Shown piece by piece: positions 43,965 through 53,686 of a stretch of DNA of 64,000 nucleotides. The DNA lies in NCBI RefSeq assembly GCF_900113135.1, contig NZ_FOOH01000015.1:1-64000 (forward strand), read 5' to 3'. The notes under the pieces are model-generated. The model had not been told where the DNA came from. It ran no database searches and was given only the letters and a program-made list of their open reading frames with translations. The translations under genes were made by a program, and so were the position numbers. Position 1 is the stretch's first letter; every line of letters starts with the position of its first letter. This stretch comes from Salegentibacter agarivorans. GTDB taxonomy: Bacteria; Bacteroidota; Bacteroidia; Flavobacteriales; Flavobacteriaceae.

Positions 43965-44533
43965 TTAAAAAACAATCTGGAGCTGCCTTTAAATTGAAAA
44001 AAGGACAGAAGCTGAAGGTGATAGACCCCGAAGGTGAACAGGTTAGCGATATGGTTCTATTTAATGCAAAAGATAGAAGGGAAAAAATATCATCGGGCAA
44101 AACCCTGGATTTTGAAGAGTCTATTTTAATAAGTACCGGGAATTTTCTTTGGAGCAACCGCAGTAATAAAATGATGGAACTCCTGGAAGATACTAACGGT
44201 AGAAACGACTTTCTACTGGCACCCTGCAGCCCTGAAACTTTTGAGGTGATGTATGATTATGAAGGTTATCATCCTAGCTGTTTTGAAAACCTCTACACCA
44301 ACCTTGAAAAATTTGAAATTGAGCCGGATGATATTCCTACGGCGTTCAATATTTTTATGAACGTACAATTTGATGAAAAAGGAAAACTTAGCGTAGACCC
44401 GCCATTAAGCAAAGCAGGAGATTATGTGTTGTTTGAAGCCAAAATGGACCTGATTGTAGCCTTAACCGCGTGTTCTGCTGAAGATAGCAATAACGGTAGT
44501 TTTAAGCCTATACATTATGAAATAGTAGATTAA
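43955..44533 (+). CDS. DUF1989 (urea-carboxylase-associated / carboxyguanidine-deiminase-like) protein
   Basis: The 192-residue protein matches DUF1989: KLKVIDPEGEQVSDMVLFNA, FLLAPCSPETFEVMYDYEGYHPSCFENL and FNIFMNVQFDEKGKLSVDPPLSKAGDYV. DUF1989 includes the paired subunits CgdA and CgdB that deiminate carboxyguanidine. Here only one member is present and there is no urea carboxylase, so the substrate is likely different. It ends the operon, followed by a strong bidirectional terminator. Confidence 0.82.
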   Translation: MQVIKKQSGAAFKLKKGQKLKVIDPEGEQVSDMVLFNAKDRREKISSGKTLDFEESILISTGNFLWSNRSNKMMELLEDTNGRNDFLLAPCSPETFEVMYDYEGYHPSCFENLYTNLEKFEIEPDDIPTAFNIFMNVQFDEKGKLSVDPPLSKAGDYVLFEAKMDLIVALTACSAEDSNNGSFKPIHYEIVD

Positions 44534-44557
44534 TTATTTCGAAAAACTACAAAAAAA

Positions 44558-44586
44558 GCGGCCGAAAATTCCAGATTTCCGGCCGC
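44558..44586. terminator. Bidirectional terminator between DUF1989 and clpX
   Basis: A 12-bp stem with one mismatch (core GCGGCCG / CGGCCGC) is flanked by A7 on the left and CTTTT on the right. It serves the converging DUF1989 operon and clpX. Confidence 0.85.
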
Positions 44587-44611
44587 CTTTTAATTTATCC
44601 TAAAATGGTTT

Positions 44612-45844
44612 TTAAGAAACCGCTTTAAGTTTATTTATTGTTGATTTATTCAATTTATCCTCGGCATATTCCCGTGACACTTTAAGTTTGCTATGGCCAC
44701 TTTCTGGCATTTCAAACATTGCATCAGTAAGGATTGCTTCGCATAAAGATCTTAATCCTCTTGCTCCTAATTTATATTCAACGGCCTTCTCCACTATATA
44801 ATCCAGTGCATCATCTGTCATTTCAAACTCGATATCGTCCATTTCAAACAGTTTTTGATACTGTTTTACAATGGCGTTTTTCGGTTCTGTTAAGATAGAA
44901 CGAAGCGTACTTTTATCCAACGGATTCATATAAGTAAGCGCCGGTAACCTTCCAATTATTTCAGGAATAAGTCCGAAATCTTTTAAATCCTTCGGAATAA
45001 TATATTTCAGAAGATTGGTTCTTTCAATCGTGTCTTCACTTTTTGAAGCGCTAAACCCAACAGCCTGCATATTTAACCGCTTACTGATGTTACGTTCAAT
45101 ACCGTCAAAGGCACCTCCTGCAATAAAAAGGATATTTTCGGTATCTACCTCAACAAATTTCTGATCGGGATGTTTACGACCTCCTTTTGGCGGCACGTTA
45201 ACTGTGGTTCCTTCCAGTAATTTCAATAAAGCCTGCTGAACACCTTCCCCTGAAACATCTCGGGTAATTGACGGATTATCGCTTTTACGGGCAATTTTAT
45301 CTATTTCATCAATAAATACAATGCCGCGCTGTGCTTTTTCAACATTATAATCGGCTGCCTGAAGCAATCTCGTTAAAATACCTTCTACATCTTCACCTAC
45401 ATAACCAGCCTCGGTAAGTACCGTAGCATCTACTATAGCCAAAGGCACATTAAGCATTTTCGCGATGGTTTTGGCAATAAGGGTTTTACCCGTACCGGTT
45501 TCCCCAACCATAATAATGTTAGATTTTTGAATTTCTACATCATCGTCGCTTGCCGGTTGTAACAACCTTTTATAGTGGTTATAAACGGCTACAGACATTA
45601 CTTTCTTGGTAGCTTCCTGCCCAATTACATATTGGTCTAAAAACTCTTTAATTACTTTGGGTTTGCTAAGCATGAGATCTGAAGACAATTCTTTGGCTTC
45701 TCCCTGCTTAAGCTCTTCCATTACAATGCCGTGCGCCTGCTCTATACATTTATCACATATATGCGCATCTAAGCCTGCAATAAGTAAATTGGTTTCGGGT
45801 TTCTTTCTACCGCAAAACGAACATTCTAATTCTTCTTTCGCCAT
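44612..45844 (-). CDS. clpX: ATP-dependent Clp protease ATP-binding subunit ClpX
   Basis: The 410-residue unfoldase has an N-terminal zinc finger (CSFCGRKK...ICDKC), Walker A GETGTGKT, Walker B FIDEIDK and the [23 protein letters not shown] segment reduced here to its [14 protein letters not shown] sensor region. It feeds proteins to ClpP. I chose ATG at 45844 ([11 protein letters not shown]); the longer frame begins with TTG at 45859. It lies 52 bases after clpP on the same strand. Confidence 0.97.
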   Translation of the reverse strand: MAKEELECSFCGRKKPETNLLIAGLDAHICDKCIEQAHGIVMEELKQGEAKELSSDLMLSKPKVIKEFLDQYVIGQEATKKVMSVAVYNHYKRLLQPASDDDVEIQKSNIIMVGETGTGKTLIAKTIAKMLNVPLAIVDATVLTEAGYVGEDVEGILTRLLQAADYNVEKAQRGIVFIDEIDKIARKSDNPSITRDVSGEGVQQALLKLLEGTTVNVPPKGGRKHPDQKFVEVDTENILFIAGGAFDGIERNISKRLNMQAVGFSASKSEDTIERTNLLKYIIPKDLKDFGLIPEIIGRLPALTYMNPLDKSTLRSILTEPKNAIVKQYQKLFEMDDIEFEMTDDALDYIVEKAVEYKLGARGLRSLCEAILTDAMFEMPESGHSKLKVSREYAEDKLNKSTINKLKAVS

Positions 45845-45896
45845 TTCTTCAAATTTCAATTTTCAATCTATAAAATAATAAACTGAAAATTAATTC

Positions 45897-46574
45897 TTAT
45901 CCTTCTCTCGTTAAAATCTCATCAATCATTCCGTACTCTTTGGCTTTTTCAGCCTTCATCCAGTAGTCACGATCACTATCTTCTTCAATTTTTTCATAAG
46001 ATTGGCCAGAATGTTTTGCGATAATATCGTAAAGTTCCTTTTTAAGGGTTAATATCTCTCTCGCTGTAATTTCTATATCGCTGGCCTGTCCCTGCGCACC
46101 TCCTAAAGGCTGGTGAATCATCACTCTTGAATGCGGTAAACCGCTTCTTTTTCCTTTTTCACCTGCACAAAGCAATACTGCGCCCATTGAGGCTGCCATT
46201 CCTGTACAAATTGTGGCCACATCTGGTTTTATAAACTGCATAGTATCATAAATTCCCAAACCTGCATAAACGCTTCCTCCCGGAGAATTTATATAGATCT
46301 GGATATCTTTAGAAGCATCTGTACTTTCTAAAAATAACATTTGCGCCTGGATGATATTTGCAACCTGGTCGTTTATTGCAGTACCCATAAAGATAATCCT
46401 ATCCATCATTAACCTGGAAAAAACATCCATCGCGACTGCATTCATTTGTCGCTCTTCAATAATATTAGGAGTCATCCCCGTAGGAGTCACGCTGCTCACT
46501 ATCTTTTGGTAATAGTTACTATTTATACCGTGATGTTTAGTGGCGTATTTTTCAAATTCTTTTCCGTAATCCAT
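45897..46574 (-). CDS. clpP: ATP-dependent Clp protease proteolytic subunit ClpP
   Basis: The 225-residue serine protease has the catalytic serine in [11 protein letters not shown], the histidine in [14 protein letters not shown] and a conserved aspartate further on in [27 protein letters not shown] is the family's substrate groove. I start at ATG 46574, since a preceding TTG is less likely. It works with ClpX, encoded 52 bases downstream, and follows tig. Confidence 0.97.
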   Translation of the reverse strand: MDYGKEFEKYATKHHGINSNYYQKIVSSVTPTGMTPNIIEERQMNAVAMDVFSRLMMDRIIFMGTAINDQVANIIQAQMLFLESTDASKDIQIYINSPGGSVYAGLGIYDTMQFIKPDVATICTGMAASMGAVLLCAGEKGKRSGLPHSRVMIHQPLGGAQGQASDIEITAREILTLKKELYDIIAKHSGQSYEKIEEDSDRDYWMKAEKAKEYGMIDEILTREG

Positions 46575-46622
46575 CAATTTTTCTGTTTTTAAGCTTTTTC
46601 TCTTAGCTGCCTTTCAAGTGAA

Positions 46623-46652
46623 AAGGCGTTAATCCAAATGGTTTAACGCCTT
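46623..46652 (-). terminator. Hairpin between tig and clpP, partial terminator
   Basis: A perfect 10-bp stem (AAGGCGTTAA / TTAACGCCTT) has a 10-base loop and, on the minus strand, only TTTTC after it. It may end most tig transcripts while letting some read through to clpP. Confidence 0.6.
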
Positions 46653-46681
46653 AAATATAAGTATAAATTTATAGAAAAAGC

Positions 46682-48004
46682 TTACTCGTAAATCTCTTTC
46701 ACAAATTCATCGTAAGTCACTTCTTTTTCTTCAAAAGACATTTTCTCTTTGTAGAAATCAAGCAATTTCTCGTTCATTAATTGCTCTGACATTCTTTTTA
46801 CTTCGTCCTGATTAGAAAGAATTCTTGCCGCGATATCGTCAAGTTCTTTATCTCCAGGATTCATTTGGCCGAACTGTGCCATTTGTTCTTTGATCTTTTC
46901 TTTAGCAAAAGCTTTAAGATCTTCAAACTCTACTGTAAGGTTATTTTCGTTTACTATTTTACCTTCAATTAACTGGTAACGTAAACCTTCTTCACTCTTT
47001 TCGTATTCTTCTTTGGCTTCTTCTTCAGTCATTGGTTTCTCACCAACTGTTTGAATCCATTTTTGAAGAAATTCTTTAGGAAGTTCAAATTTAGTTTGCT
47101 CAATAAGCTGCTTGGTCACATCGTTCATTAACTGCTGATCGCTTTGCTGCTTAAATTGTTTTGCTGCATCTTCTTTGATCTTTTCTTTAAGCTCATCTTC
47201 ACTGGTTACTTTACCTTCACCAAAAAGCTTATCGAATAATTCCTGGTTAAGCTCAGCCAGTTCTCTATGGTTAATCTCTTTTATGGTAAATTCAACTTCA
47301 ATATCAAGATCGTGCGCCTTATCGTGCTCAATTCCTAAATGCTGAATTAGCTCATGGTCATCTTCAAAAAGACTTTTGGTCTTTAAAGTGATAGAATCGC
47401 CAACTTTAGCACCAACAAACTTATTAAGATTTCTTTTCCCTTTAAGTTTTTCTAATTCTACTGAAGTTTCTTTCTCAATCCCTTCTTCTTCATTTTTGAA
47501 GGTACCAGCAACGATATCTCCTTCTTCAGCCTCATCTTTAGAGATCAGTTTCCCGTATTGTTTTCTAATAGATTCAATCTGGTTATTCACCATTTTTTCA
47601 TCTGCCACAATATTGTAATGGGTAACCGGCTTTTCAAGTTCAAGGTTTACATCAAACTCTGGAGCCAAACCAAGTTCAAACTCAAAGCTATATTCTTCTT
47701 TATTCCAATCGAAGTTTTCCTGTTCTTTTGGAAGAGGATTTCCAAGAACATCCAGTTTTTCTTCGGTAAGATATTTATTTAGTGAATCCTGTAAAAGTTT
47801 ATTTACCTCATCTACCAACACAGCCTGACCGTATTGTTTCTTTACCATTCCCATAGGCACGTGCCCTTTTCTAAAGCCGGGAATATTGGCATTTTTACGG
47901 TAATCTTTTAAGATTTTATCAACTTTACCGGCGTAGTCTTCTTTGGCGATATCTACTTTTACTACCGCATTCAATTCATCAATATTCTCTCTGGTAATAT
48001 TCAT
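46682..48004 (-). CDS. tig: Trigger factor
   Basis: The 440-residue protein is a ribosome-bound chaperone. It has NIPGFRKGHVPMGMVKKQYG (the ribosome-docking loop and helix), a middle FKBP-type prolyl-isomerase domain and a helical C-terminal domain rich in Glu and Lys. The peptidyl-prolyl domain is divergent, as in other Bacteroidetes. It leads the tig-clpP-clpX set, with a clear promoter at 48031-48060. Confidence 0.9.
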   Translation of the reverse strand: MNITRENIDELNAVVKVDIAKEDYAGKVDKILKDYRKNANIPGFRKGHVPMGMVKKQYGQAVLVDEVNKLLQDSLNKYLTEEKLDVLGNPLPKEQENFDWNKEEYSFEFELGLAPEFDVNLELEKPVTHYNIVADEKMVNNQIESIRKQYGKLISKDEAEEGDIVAGTFKNEEEGIEKETSVELEKLKGKRNLNKFVGAKVGDSITLKTKSLFEDDHELIQHLGIEHDKAHDLDIEVEFTIKEINHRELAELNQELFDKLFGEGKVTSEDELKEKIKEDAAKQFKQQSDQQLMNDVTKQLIEQTKFELPKEFLQKWIQTVGEKPMTEEEAKEEYEKSEEGLRYQLIEGKIVNENNLTVEFEDLKAFAKEKIKEQMAQFGQMNPGDKELDDIAARILSNQDEVKRMSEQLMNEKLLDFYKEKMSFEEKEVTYDEFVKEIYE

Positions 48005-48030
48005 CTTGACTTGTTATAAAAATTGGAGTG

Positions 48031-48060
48031 CAAAATTACACTTTTTTCCCAAGCCAACAA
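48031..48060 (-). promoter_or_regulatory. Bacteroidetes-type promoter of tig
   Basis: On the minus strand TTG (48060-48058), 19 bases, then TAATTTTG (48038-48031) matches the consensus closely. The start of tig follows 26 bases later. Confidence 0.7.
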
Positions 48061-48093
48061 AGTTTCAAATTATTGAATTTCAGCAATATTGTG

Positions 48094-48435
48094 CTAATCT
48101 TTTCCTAATAAAGAAAACAGCAAGGATTGAAAGAGTGATAAAAGCAAACTAAACAGCAAGGCTATAAAAAAGCCGCTAACTCCAAATCCTGAAACAAAAG
48201 CATCTGCCAGTAAGATAATTATCGCATTTATTACGAGTAAAAATAAACCCAGAGTAAGGATAGTAACCGGCAAGGTGAAAATTACCAAAATTGGTTTTAC
48301 CAGTAGGTTTAGAATAGCCAGGACAATTGCTACAATTATTGCAGTTAGATAGCCTTCTACCTCAACCCCGGGTAAAAATTTGGCCAGTATAACTACTGCA
48401 ACTGCGGTAAGTAATATTCTTAATATAAAATTCAT
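48094..48435 (-). CDS. Holin-like four-helix membrane protein (superfamily IV type)
   Basis: The 113-residue protein is almost entirely hydrophobic, with four transmembrane helices and the NLLVKPILVIFTLPVTILTLGLF segment reduced to its core VKPILVIFTLPVTILTLG, which is typical of the 'phage holin family' in non-phage chromosomes. No phage genes are nearby, so the name reflects family only. It lies between tig and the SGNH lipoprotein on the same strand. Confidence 0.8.
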   Translation of the reverse strand: MNFILRILLTAVAVVILAKFLPGVEVEGYLTAIIVAIVLAILNLLVKPILVIFTLPVTILTLGLFLLVINAIIILLADAFVSGFGVSGFFIALLFSLLLSLFQSLLFSLLGKD

Positions 48436-48470
48436 AATATTCAGATTAGTTAGATTCTGAAAAATACAAA

Positions 48471-48494
48471 AAACGCCGGAAAAATCCGGCGTTT
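48471..48494 (-). terminator. Terminator of the SGNH lipoprotein / FadL operon
   Basis: A perfect 10-bp stem (AAACGCCGGA / TCCGGCGTTT) has a four-base loop. On the minus strand it is followed by TTTTTTG-like sequence, just after the stop at 48523. Confidence 0.85.
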
Positions 48495-48522
48495 GTATAT
48501 CTGTATTAAAAAGTATGTGTTC

Positions 48523-50058
48523 TTATTGAACTTCGTTGTTATAGGTCACTGTACCGTAAGCACCTACGTTTACTTTAGGCACATCGGCATTATAAGTAGT
48601 ATTAATTGCATCAATTATACGGTTAGAAACTATTGCGTTTCCTCGAGGTGTAAGGTGGATACCATCAAGTGAGAAAGCACCTCCAGTTACAAAATCTGAA
48701 GTTACAAATCCGCCATCAAAAGAGATCCCATCTGTTGCTAATTTATTTAGCATTGCATTAGCATCTACAAACGCAAGACCATTAGCCTCTGCCAAACCAG
48801 AAATAACCTGATTATATCTAGTTGTAGCATCTCTAATTAATTCTTGCTCTGCATTTGTCAAAACGTGCTCATCTCCTAAAGGAACCGAAACCCCGTTTAT
48901 CATATTTGGATTATCACCCACGGGAGTTCCAAGAATTCCAGAGCTGGTTAAAGGAATAAGATCTGTAGGTGTAGCCTGTCTTAACTGACTTAACAATCCT
49001 GCATTTTGAGGATCAAGATTAAATGGCGCTCCCTGAATAGCCTGGCCAATATTGGTTAGCGACTCATCTTGTAGCGTTACATAATTTTGACCTTCAGCAA
49101 AATTAATTTGTCTGCTTTGCGCTTCTTCAGCGGTAATAAAACCAGCCTGAACCAAACCAGGAAGAACCTGTGTATTGTAAGCTGAAAATTGCTGATTTAA
49201 GGCTGCGGCGGTTTGAGCATCTAGAGGTATAGCATTAACAGGTACTCTTGTAAAAAAGGGAACCGAAGCTACATCTGGAATATTAATAAGAACTCCACCA
49301 CTTGCATTTGCGGCTAAAGCCTGTACCATTTCACTATATACACTGGCAAAAACGTTTGGATCTGTAATATCATTATCTGCGTATGTAGAAGGCTGCAAAT
49401 TATTTAATTGATATACTCCTGTTCCCCCAGTTCTTGCATAACCAAGAACATCATTATTTCCTATCCATAAAGAAAAGAAAGTTGGGTCCTGAGCAAGAGC
49501 ATCTTCCATTACAGAAGCATTAGGCGCAGATGCGAAGCGAGCAAAATAAGGGTTTGCAGTTCCTACTGCTATTCCCTGGACATTTCCATATCCTGCAGCA
49601 CCTAAATGATAAGATTTAGCGCCGGGTACTCCCATATTACTAAACGGCCCCTGTTGAACATTTCCCACTTCAGTAGTTGGTTGCATTCCTGTATATACTC
49701 GTGGAAGGGTATCGCCATTTACCACAGATAGCACCAATCTATTATTTGTTATTTGATTACCTCCTGCTAAAAGTCCGCCGGCATTATCACTCATAAAAGG
49801 AATAGTAAAATCCTCGATATCCTGAGTTTTATCAAATTGCTGCGCAAGGATGTTTGGATAAGAATTTTCCTGCCCGGTGATATAAAGGGCGTTATCTGCA
49901 TATCCAGCAGTTAGTGAATTACCAAGGGCTACGTATCGGGAAAAATCTGCTTCCCCGTTACTGTACGCCCCGGCTTCGTCTACCGGGTTATCAAATTCTG
50001 GCTCGCAGGAAACAATTCCCAGCGCCAATATTGCTATATATTTAAAATACTGTTTCAT
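48523..50058 (-). CDS. SGNH/GDSL-hydrolase-family lipoprotein
   Basis: The 511-residue protein has a lipobox (LGIVSC) and the SGNH blocks YVALGNSLTAGYADNAL (catalytic serine), LWIGNNDVLGY and DGIHLTPRGNAIVSNRI (Asp-x-x-His). It should be a surface or periplasmic esterase or lipase. Insert regions between blocks are long. It follows the FadL-type gene by ten bases, so the pair may free and import fatty acids; that is inference from order. Confidence 0.87.
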   Translation of the reverse strand: MKQYFKYIAILALGIVSCEPEFDNPVDEAGAYSNGEADFSRYVALGNSLTAGYADNALYITGQENSYPNILAQQFDKTQDIEDFTIPFMSDNAGGLLAGGNQITNNRLVLSVVNGDTLPRVYTGMQPTTEVGNVQQGPFSNMGVPGAKSYHLGAAGYGNVQGIAVGTANPYFARFASAPNASVMEDALAQDPTFFSLWIGNNDVLGYARTGGTGVYQLNNLQPSTYADNDITDPNVFASVYSEMVQALAANASGGVLINIPDVASVPFFTRVPVNAIPLDAQTAAALNQQFSAYNTQVLPGLVQAGFITAEEAQSRQINFAEGQNYVTLQDESLTNIGQAIQGAPFNLDPQNAGLLSQLRQATPTDLIPLTSSGILGTPVGDNPNMINGVSVPLGDEHVLTNAEQELIRDATTRYNQVISGLAEANGLAFVDANAMLNKLATDGISFDGGFVTSDFVTGGAFSLDGIHLTPRGNAIVSNRIIDAINTTYNADVPKVNVGAYGTVTYNNEVQ

Positions 50059-50068
50059 CTTCTAAATT

Positions 50069-51316
50069 TTATAATTTGTAGGTTACACCAAGTCCCGGAA
50101 TAAAGGCTGAAGTTTTATAAGTTCCTTCAAAAGGAACAGTCTCTCCATTCTCAGTATAATAATTGTAAGATTCGTCTACTTCCTCATACCTGTTGTAAAG
50201 GAAAGCCGCATCTATAGAGAATCTATCACTTACGTGTAAAGAAAGTCCGCCGGTAAATCCGTGGGCATCGTTTCTTGGAGTTTCAGGAGCAAAGTAACCT
50301 GATTGCACCGGAGATTCGTCAAAATAATATCCAACTCTTAAGGTAACGGTTTCGTTTGCAAAATACTGTAAACCAAACCTGTAAGAAGAAGAGTTTTTGT
50401 AATTTCTTGGGTTATTAGAATCTGGAGTTGCATTTGCAAAATCTATATCTAAGGATTCGTAAACATCCCAGTAGGTCATATTATAATCGAATGCAAAAAG
50501 CCATTTATCCAGAAGCTCATAAGAAAGTCCTACCGAAAGCTCTGCAGGCATAGGCAATGCAGCATCAAATTGTGTATCCTGAAAAGGAGTTAAAGGAGAA
50601 TTTGGAACGTTTTGAAAAGTAGCGTCCCCACCTTCTGCTTCAACCATAATTTCACTTCGGTAATTTATACCAAAACGTAAATCCTCGGTTGCGTTATACA
50701 TTGCACTGGCAGACCATCCAAAGGCGCTAACCCCACTGGCATCTACGGTTACATTAGATCGGTTTCCATTAAGATCAGTTAGCGTACGGTTAAGGTTACG
50801 GTTAAAGTTTACCGATCCATTTACATAGATTGGCCCACCACCAACACTTAATTTATCTGAAATTTTCACAGAAGCAAGAGCCTGGATATAAATTGCTTGG
50901 AGATCTATATTGTTTACCAAATGAGACCCGGCCCAATCTGTTGGCCACTCTACACTACTACCGTAGGGAGTATAAGCTGCCAATCCTAAAGTTAACCAAT
51001 CGTTCACACGGTAAGAACCATAGGCATAGAATGGCGTTCCTACAGGACTATCGGTTTCAGAACTAATTCCGAATTCAGAATTTTGATATTTCACATTGGA
51101 AAAAACAGCACTGGCACCGGCTGCTACATTTATCTTGTTTTCAAGATACACAAGGCCTGCGGGGTTAAAAAATGCAAGCTCAGCATTGTTGACTACCGCA
51201 ACACCGGTGTGGCCCATAGCTAGCGATCTTTGTCCCTGGAGACTCACTCTATACCCACCTGCATAAGTTACCGCAGCCATTAGACCAAAAAGGCCCAGGA
51301 AAAGTAATTTTCTCAT
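50069..51316 (-). CDS. OmpP1/FadL-family outer-membrane transporter
   Basis: The 415-residue protein has a signal peptide (cleavage near TYAGG), then a FadL-type hatch segment NNAELAFFNPAGLVYLENK and many amphipathic strands. FadL barrels admit long-chain fatty acids or aromatic hydrocarbons. It leads a two-gene unit with the SGNH lipoprotein. The substrate is not determined. Confidence 0.88.
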   Translation of the reverse strand: MRKLLFLGLFGLMAAVTYAGGYRVSLQGQRSLAMGHTGVAVVNNAELAFFNPAGLVYLENKINVAAGASAVFSNVKYQNSEFGISSETDSPVGTPFYAYGSYRVNDWLTLGLAAYTPYGSSVEWPTDWAGSHLVNNIDLQAIYIQALASVKISDKLSVGGGPIYVNGSVNFNRNLNRTLTDLNGNRSNVTVDASGVSAFGWSASAMYNATEDLRFGINYRSEIMVEAEGGDATFQNVPNSPLTPFQDTQFDAALPMPAELSVGLSYELLDKWLFAFDYNMTYWDVYESLDIDFANATPDSNNPRNYKNSSSYRFGLQYFANETVTLRVGYYFDESPVQSGYFAPETPRNDAHGFTGGLSLHVSDRFSIDAAFLYNRYEEVDESYNYYTENGETVPFEGTYKTSAFIPGLGVTYKL

Positions 51317-51399
51317 AATTGATTTGGATTTTATTCTATACTAATAATTTACTATCTCCAAATTTAGAATAAATTACATATTACTCAACAAAAAACGAT

Positions 51400-51425
51400 A
51401 ATTTATTATGCACACATAATAAATT
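51400..51425. repeat. AT-rich hairpin between the hydrolase and FadL genes
   Basis: An 11-bp inverted repeat (AATTTATTATG / CATAATAAATT) closes a four-base CACA loop. It lies upstream of the FadL gene and ten bases after the hydrolase stop. It lacks a clear T-run, so it could be a weak terminator or an operator. Confidence 0.45.
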
Positions 51426-51435
51426 TAGAAGGATT

Positions 51436-52200
51436 TTAAAGAAAATCGGCCACAGCTTTGTAGAAATCGTTCATTTTCTCAGCGTGAACCCAGTGCCCTG
51501 CATTGCGAATTTCCTCAAATTTAACTTCAGGAAATTGTTTTTGAATAGCAGCTTTGTCTTCTTCTTTGATATAATTTGAATTAGCGCCTTTTATAAATAG
51601 CGTAGAACCCTTAAAAATTTTATCTTGCGGAAGAGACTTGCCTACTTCTTCAATATTCTCTTTTAAAGTTTCCAGGTTTACTTTTAGACAGTATGTGCCC
51701 TCAGATTTTCGGTTTAAATTCTTTAAAAGAAAAAGCCTGATTGGTTTTTCTGAAATAAATTCTGAAAGTAATTTATCGGCTTCCTGCCGGGAGTCTAAAT
51801 CTGCTTCTTCCAGAGCTGTTAATCCATCCAGGATTTGCTGATGATGCGGTTTATAATATTTAGGCGCAATATCTACCACAATAAGTTTTTCTACCAAATC
51901 AGGATATTCGGCTGCGGCAAGCATTGCAGTTTTACCTCCCATAGAATGCCCCATTAAAATAATATTTGATAAAGAATGTTGCTCGCAATAATCCTTCACA
52001 TCTTCAGCCATTAACTCGTAGCTATGCTCATTGGTATGCGGACTTTTCCCGTGGTTACGTTGATCTATAAGATGCACCTGGAAATCCTTTTCTTCAGCAA
52101 GTTTATTGCCAATGGTTTTCCAATTATCACTCATTCCTAAAAAGCCGTGCAGTATTAATAAGGGCTGCCCCTTTCCCAGTATTATAGAATTTAATTTCAT
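51436..52200 (-). CDS. Alpha/beta-hydrolase (YbfF-type esterase)
   Basis: The 254-residue hydrolase has an oxyanion segment LLILHGFLGMSDNWK, the nucleophile elbow IILMGHSMGGKTAM and the catalytic histidine in IRNAGHWVHAEK. It is closest to YbfF-like acyl-CoA or p-nitrophenyl esterases. The substrate is unknown. It lies 25 bases after pdxJ on the same strand. Confidence 0.87.
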   Translation of the reverse strand: MKLNSIILGKGQPLLILHGFLGMSDNWKTIGNKLAEEKDFQVHLIDQRNHGKSPHTNEHSYELMAEDVKDYCEQHSLSNIILMGHSMGGKTAMLAAAEYPDLVEKLIVVDIAPKYYKPHHQQILDGLTALEEADLDSRQEADKLLSEFISEKPIRLFLLKNLNRKSEGTYCLKVNLETLKENIEEVGKSLPQDKIFKGSTLFIKGANSNYIKEEDKAAIQKQFPEVKFEEIRNAGHWVHAEKMNDFYKAVADFL

Positions 52201-52225
52201 TGCAATTATTTTTTATGGAATTGTA

Positions 52226-52939
52226 TTATTTCAGCAATTCCAGGTATTTTTCAATGGTTTTTTCCAGCCCAATATATAAAGCTTCAGCAATTAGTGCGTG
52301 GCCAATAGAGACCTCATCTAAGTAAGGTACATTATCTTTAAAATAATTTATATTTTCTAAAGAAAGATCGTGCCCGGCATTTATTCCCAAACCTAATTGA
52401 TGTGCCAGAGTTGCACATTTTTTATAAGGTTCTACCCCCGTTTTATCACCTTTCGCATATTTTACTGCAAAAGCCTCGGTATATAATTCTATTCTCTCGG
52501 CACCGGTTTCCACAGCTCCTTCTATCATTTTTTTATCGGGATCAACAAATATAGAAGTACGAATACCGTTATTTTTAAATTCCTGGATTACTTCCTGAAG
52601 AAATTCTTTGTTTTTAATAGTATTCCAGCCGGCATTAGAGGTAATTGCATCTTCGGCATCTGGTACTAAAGTAACCTGAGCCGGTTTTGCCTCCAGCACC
52701 AAATTAATAAATTTTGCAACCGGATTTCCTTCAATATTAAACTCGGTTTTCACAATTGGAGAAAGATCCCGCACGTCCTGGTAAGTAATATGCCGTTCGT
52801 CTGGCCTTGGGTGAACAGTGATACCCTGCCCACCAAAAGATTCTATTTTCTTGGCGGCTTCCACTACGTTGGGAATATTGCCCCCTCGGGCATTTCTTAA
52901 AGTGGCAATTTTATTGATATTTACACTTAATTTAGTCAT
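52226..52939 (-). CDS. pdxJ: Pyridoxine 5'-phosphate synthase PdxJ
   Basis: The 237-residue TIM-barrel protein joins 1-deoxyxylulose 5-phosphate with 3-amino-2-oxopropyl phosphate to give pyridoxine phosphate. It has [33 protein letters not shown] and [11 protein letters not shown], all diagnostic. It diverges from the CBS-nadK operon and is followed by the hydrolase. TATTTTTG at 52969-52976 (minus) is a likely -7 site. Confidence 0.96.
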   Translation of the reverse strand: MTKLSVNINKIATLRNARGGNIPNVVEAAKKIESFGGQGITVHPRPDERHITYQDVRDLSPIVKTEFNIEGNPVAKFINLVLEAKPAQVTLVPDAEDAITSNAGWNTIKNKEFLQEVIQEFKNNGIRTSIFVDPDKKMIEGAVETGAERIELYTEAFAVKYAKGDKTGVEPYKKCATLAHQLGLGINAGHDLSLENINYFKDNVPYLDEVSIGHALIAEALYIGLEKTIEKYLELLK

Positions 52940-52968
52940 TTTATAAGCTTTTGTTTAACAAAAATACA

Positions 52969-52976
52969 AACTTGTA
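52969..52976 (-). promoter_or_regulatory. Promoter -7 element of pdxJ
   Basis: TATTTTTG on the minus strand fits TAnnTTTG and lies 30 bases upstream of the start. No -33 element stands out. Confidence 0.4.
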
Positions 52977-53029
52977 AATGCCCTAATGAATTTTATTTTA
53001 ATTAATTTGCATAAAAAGGAAGCGACATC

Positions 53030-53686
53030 ATGAACATGCAAGATATTATAATTAACGATGTCTCTATAAGGCATTTTTCTGATAAAATTGGGGAAGTCCA
53101 GGACTTATTCAATCAGTTAACCTATTCGCATTTACCAGTAGAAAACAATGGTATTTATATGGGTTGTATTCCAGAAAACGATATTCGTTGTTTTGAAGCC
53201 GAAAAATCGCTGGAAGATTATCAATATGCCCTGGAAGGTTTCTTTGTTAGAAATACAGATTTTTGGCTGGATATTTTAGAACGTTTTGCCCAAAACAATA
53301 CCAATATTCTTCCTGTTTTAGATGAAGAAAACACCTATTTGGGCTATGTAGAACTCAACGAAATTATTGCCTTATTTAACGAAACGCCTTTTTTAAGCGA
53401 AGCGGGAAATATTATTGTGATCCAAAAAGGTATAAAAGATTATTCCTTTAGCGAAATCACCCAAATTACCGAATCTAATAATGCCAATATTCTGGGGATC
53501 TTTATTTCAAAAATTGAAAATGATGTTGCCCAAATCACGGTTAAATTAAGCCCTTCGGGTATAAATGAAATTATTCAGTCTTTCCGCCGCTATGGTTATA
53601 AAATAATTTCTGAACACCGGGAAGACAATTTCAACAAAAATCTTAGAGACCGCTCTAAGTATTTAGATAAATATATGAATATATGA
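53030..53686 (+). CDS. CBS-domain protein
   Basis: The 218-residue cytoplasmic protein has two CBS motifs (about 15-70 and 75-130; SHLPVENNGIYMGCI and NILPVLDEENTYLGYVEL), which bind adenine nucleotides, and an ACT-like C-terminal part. It may sense adenylate charge. It overlaps nadK by four bases, which suggests control of NAD kinase; that is inference. ATG at 53036 is an alternative start. Confidence 0.85.
   Translation: MNMQDIIINDVSIRHFSDKIGEVQDLFNQLTYSHLPVENNGIYMGCIPENDIRCFEAEKSLEDYQYALEGFFVRNTDFWLDILERFAQNNTNILPVLDEENTYLGYVELNEIIALFNETPFLSEAGNIIVIQKGIKDYSFSEITQITESNNANILGIFISKIENDVAQITVKLSPSGINEIIQSFRRYGYKIISEHREDNFNKNLRDRSKYLDKYMNI

Noticed and set aside
48094-48435. Prophage, on the basis of a holin-family protein
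   Set aside because: No capsid, tail, integrase or lysin genes are nearby; this family is common in bacterial chromosomes.
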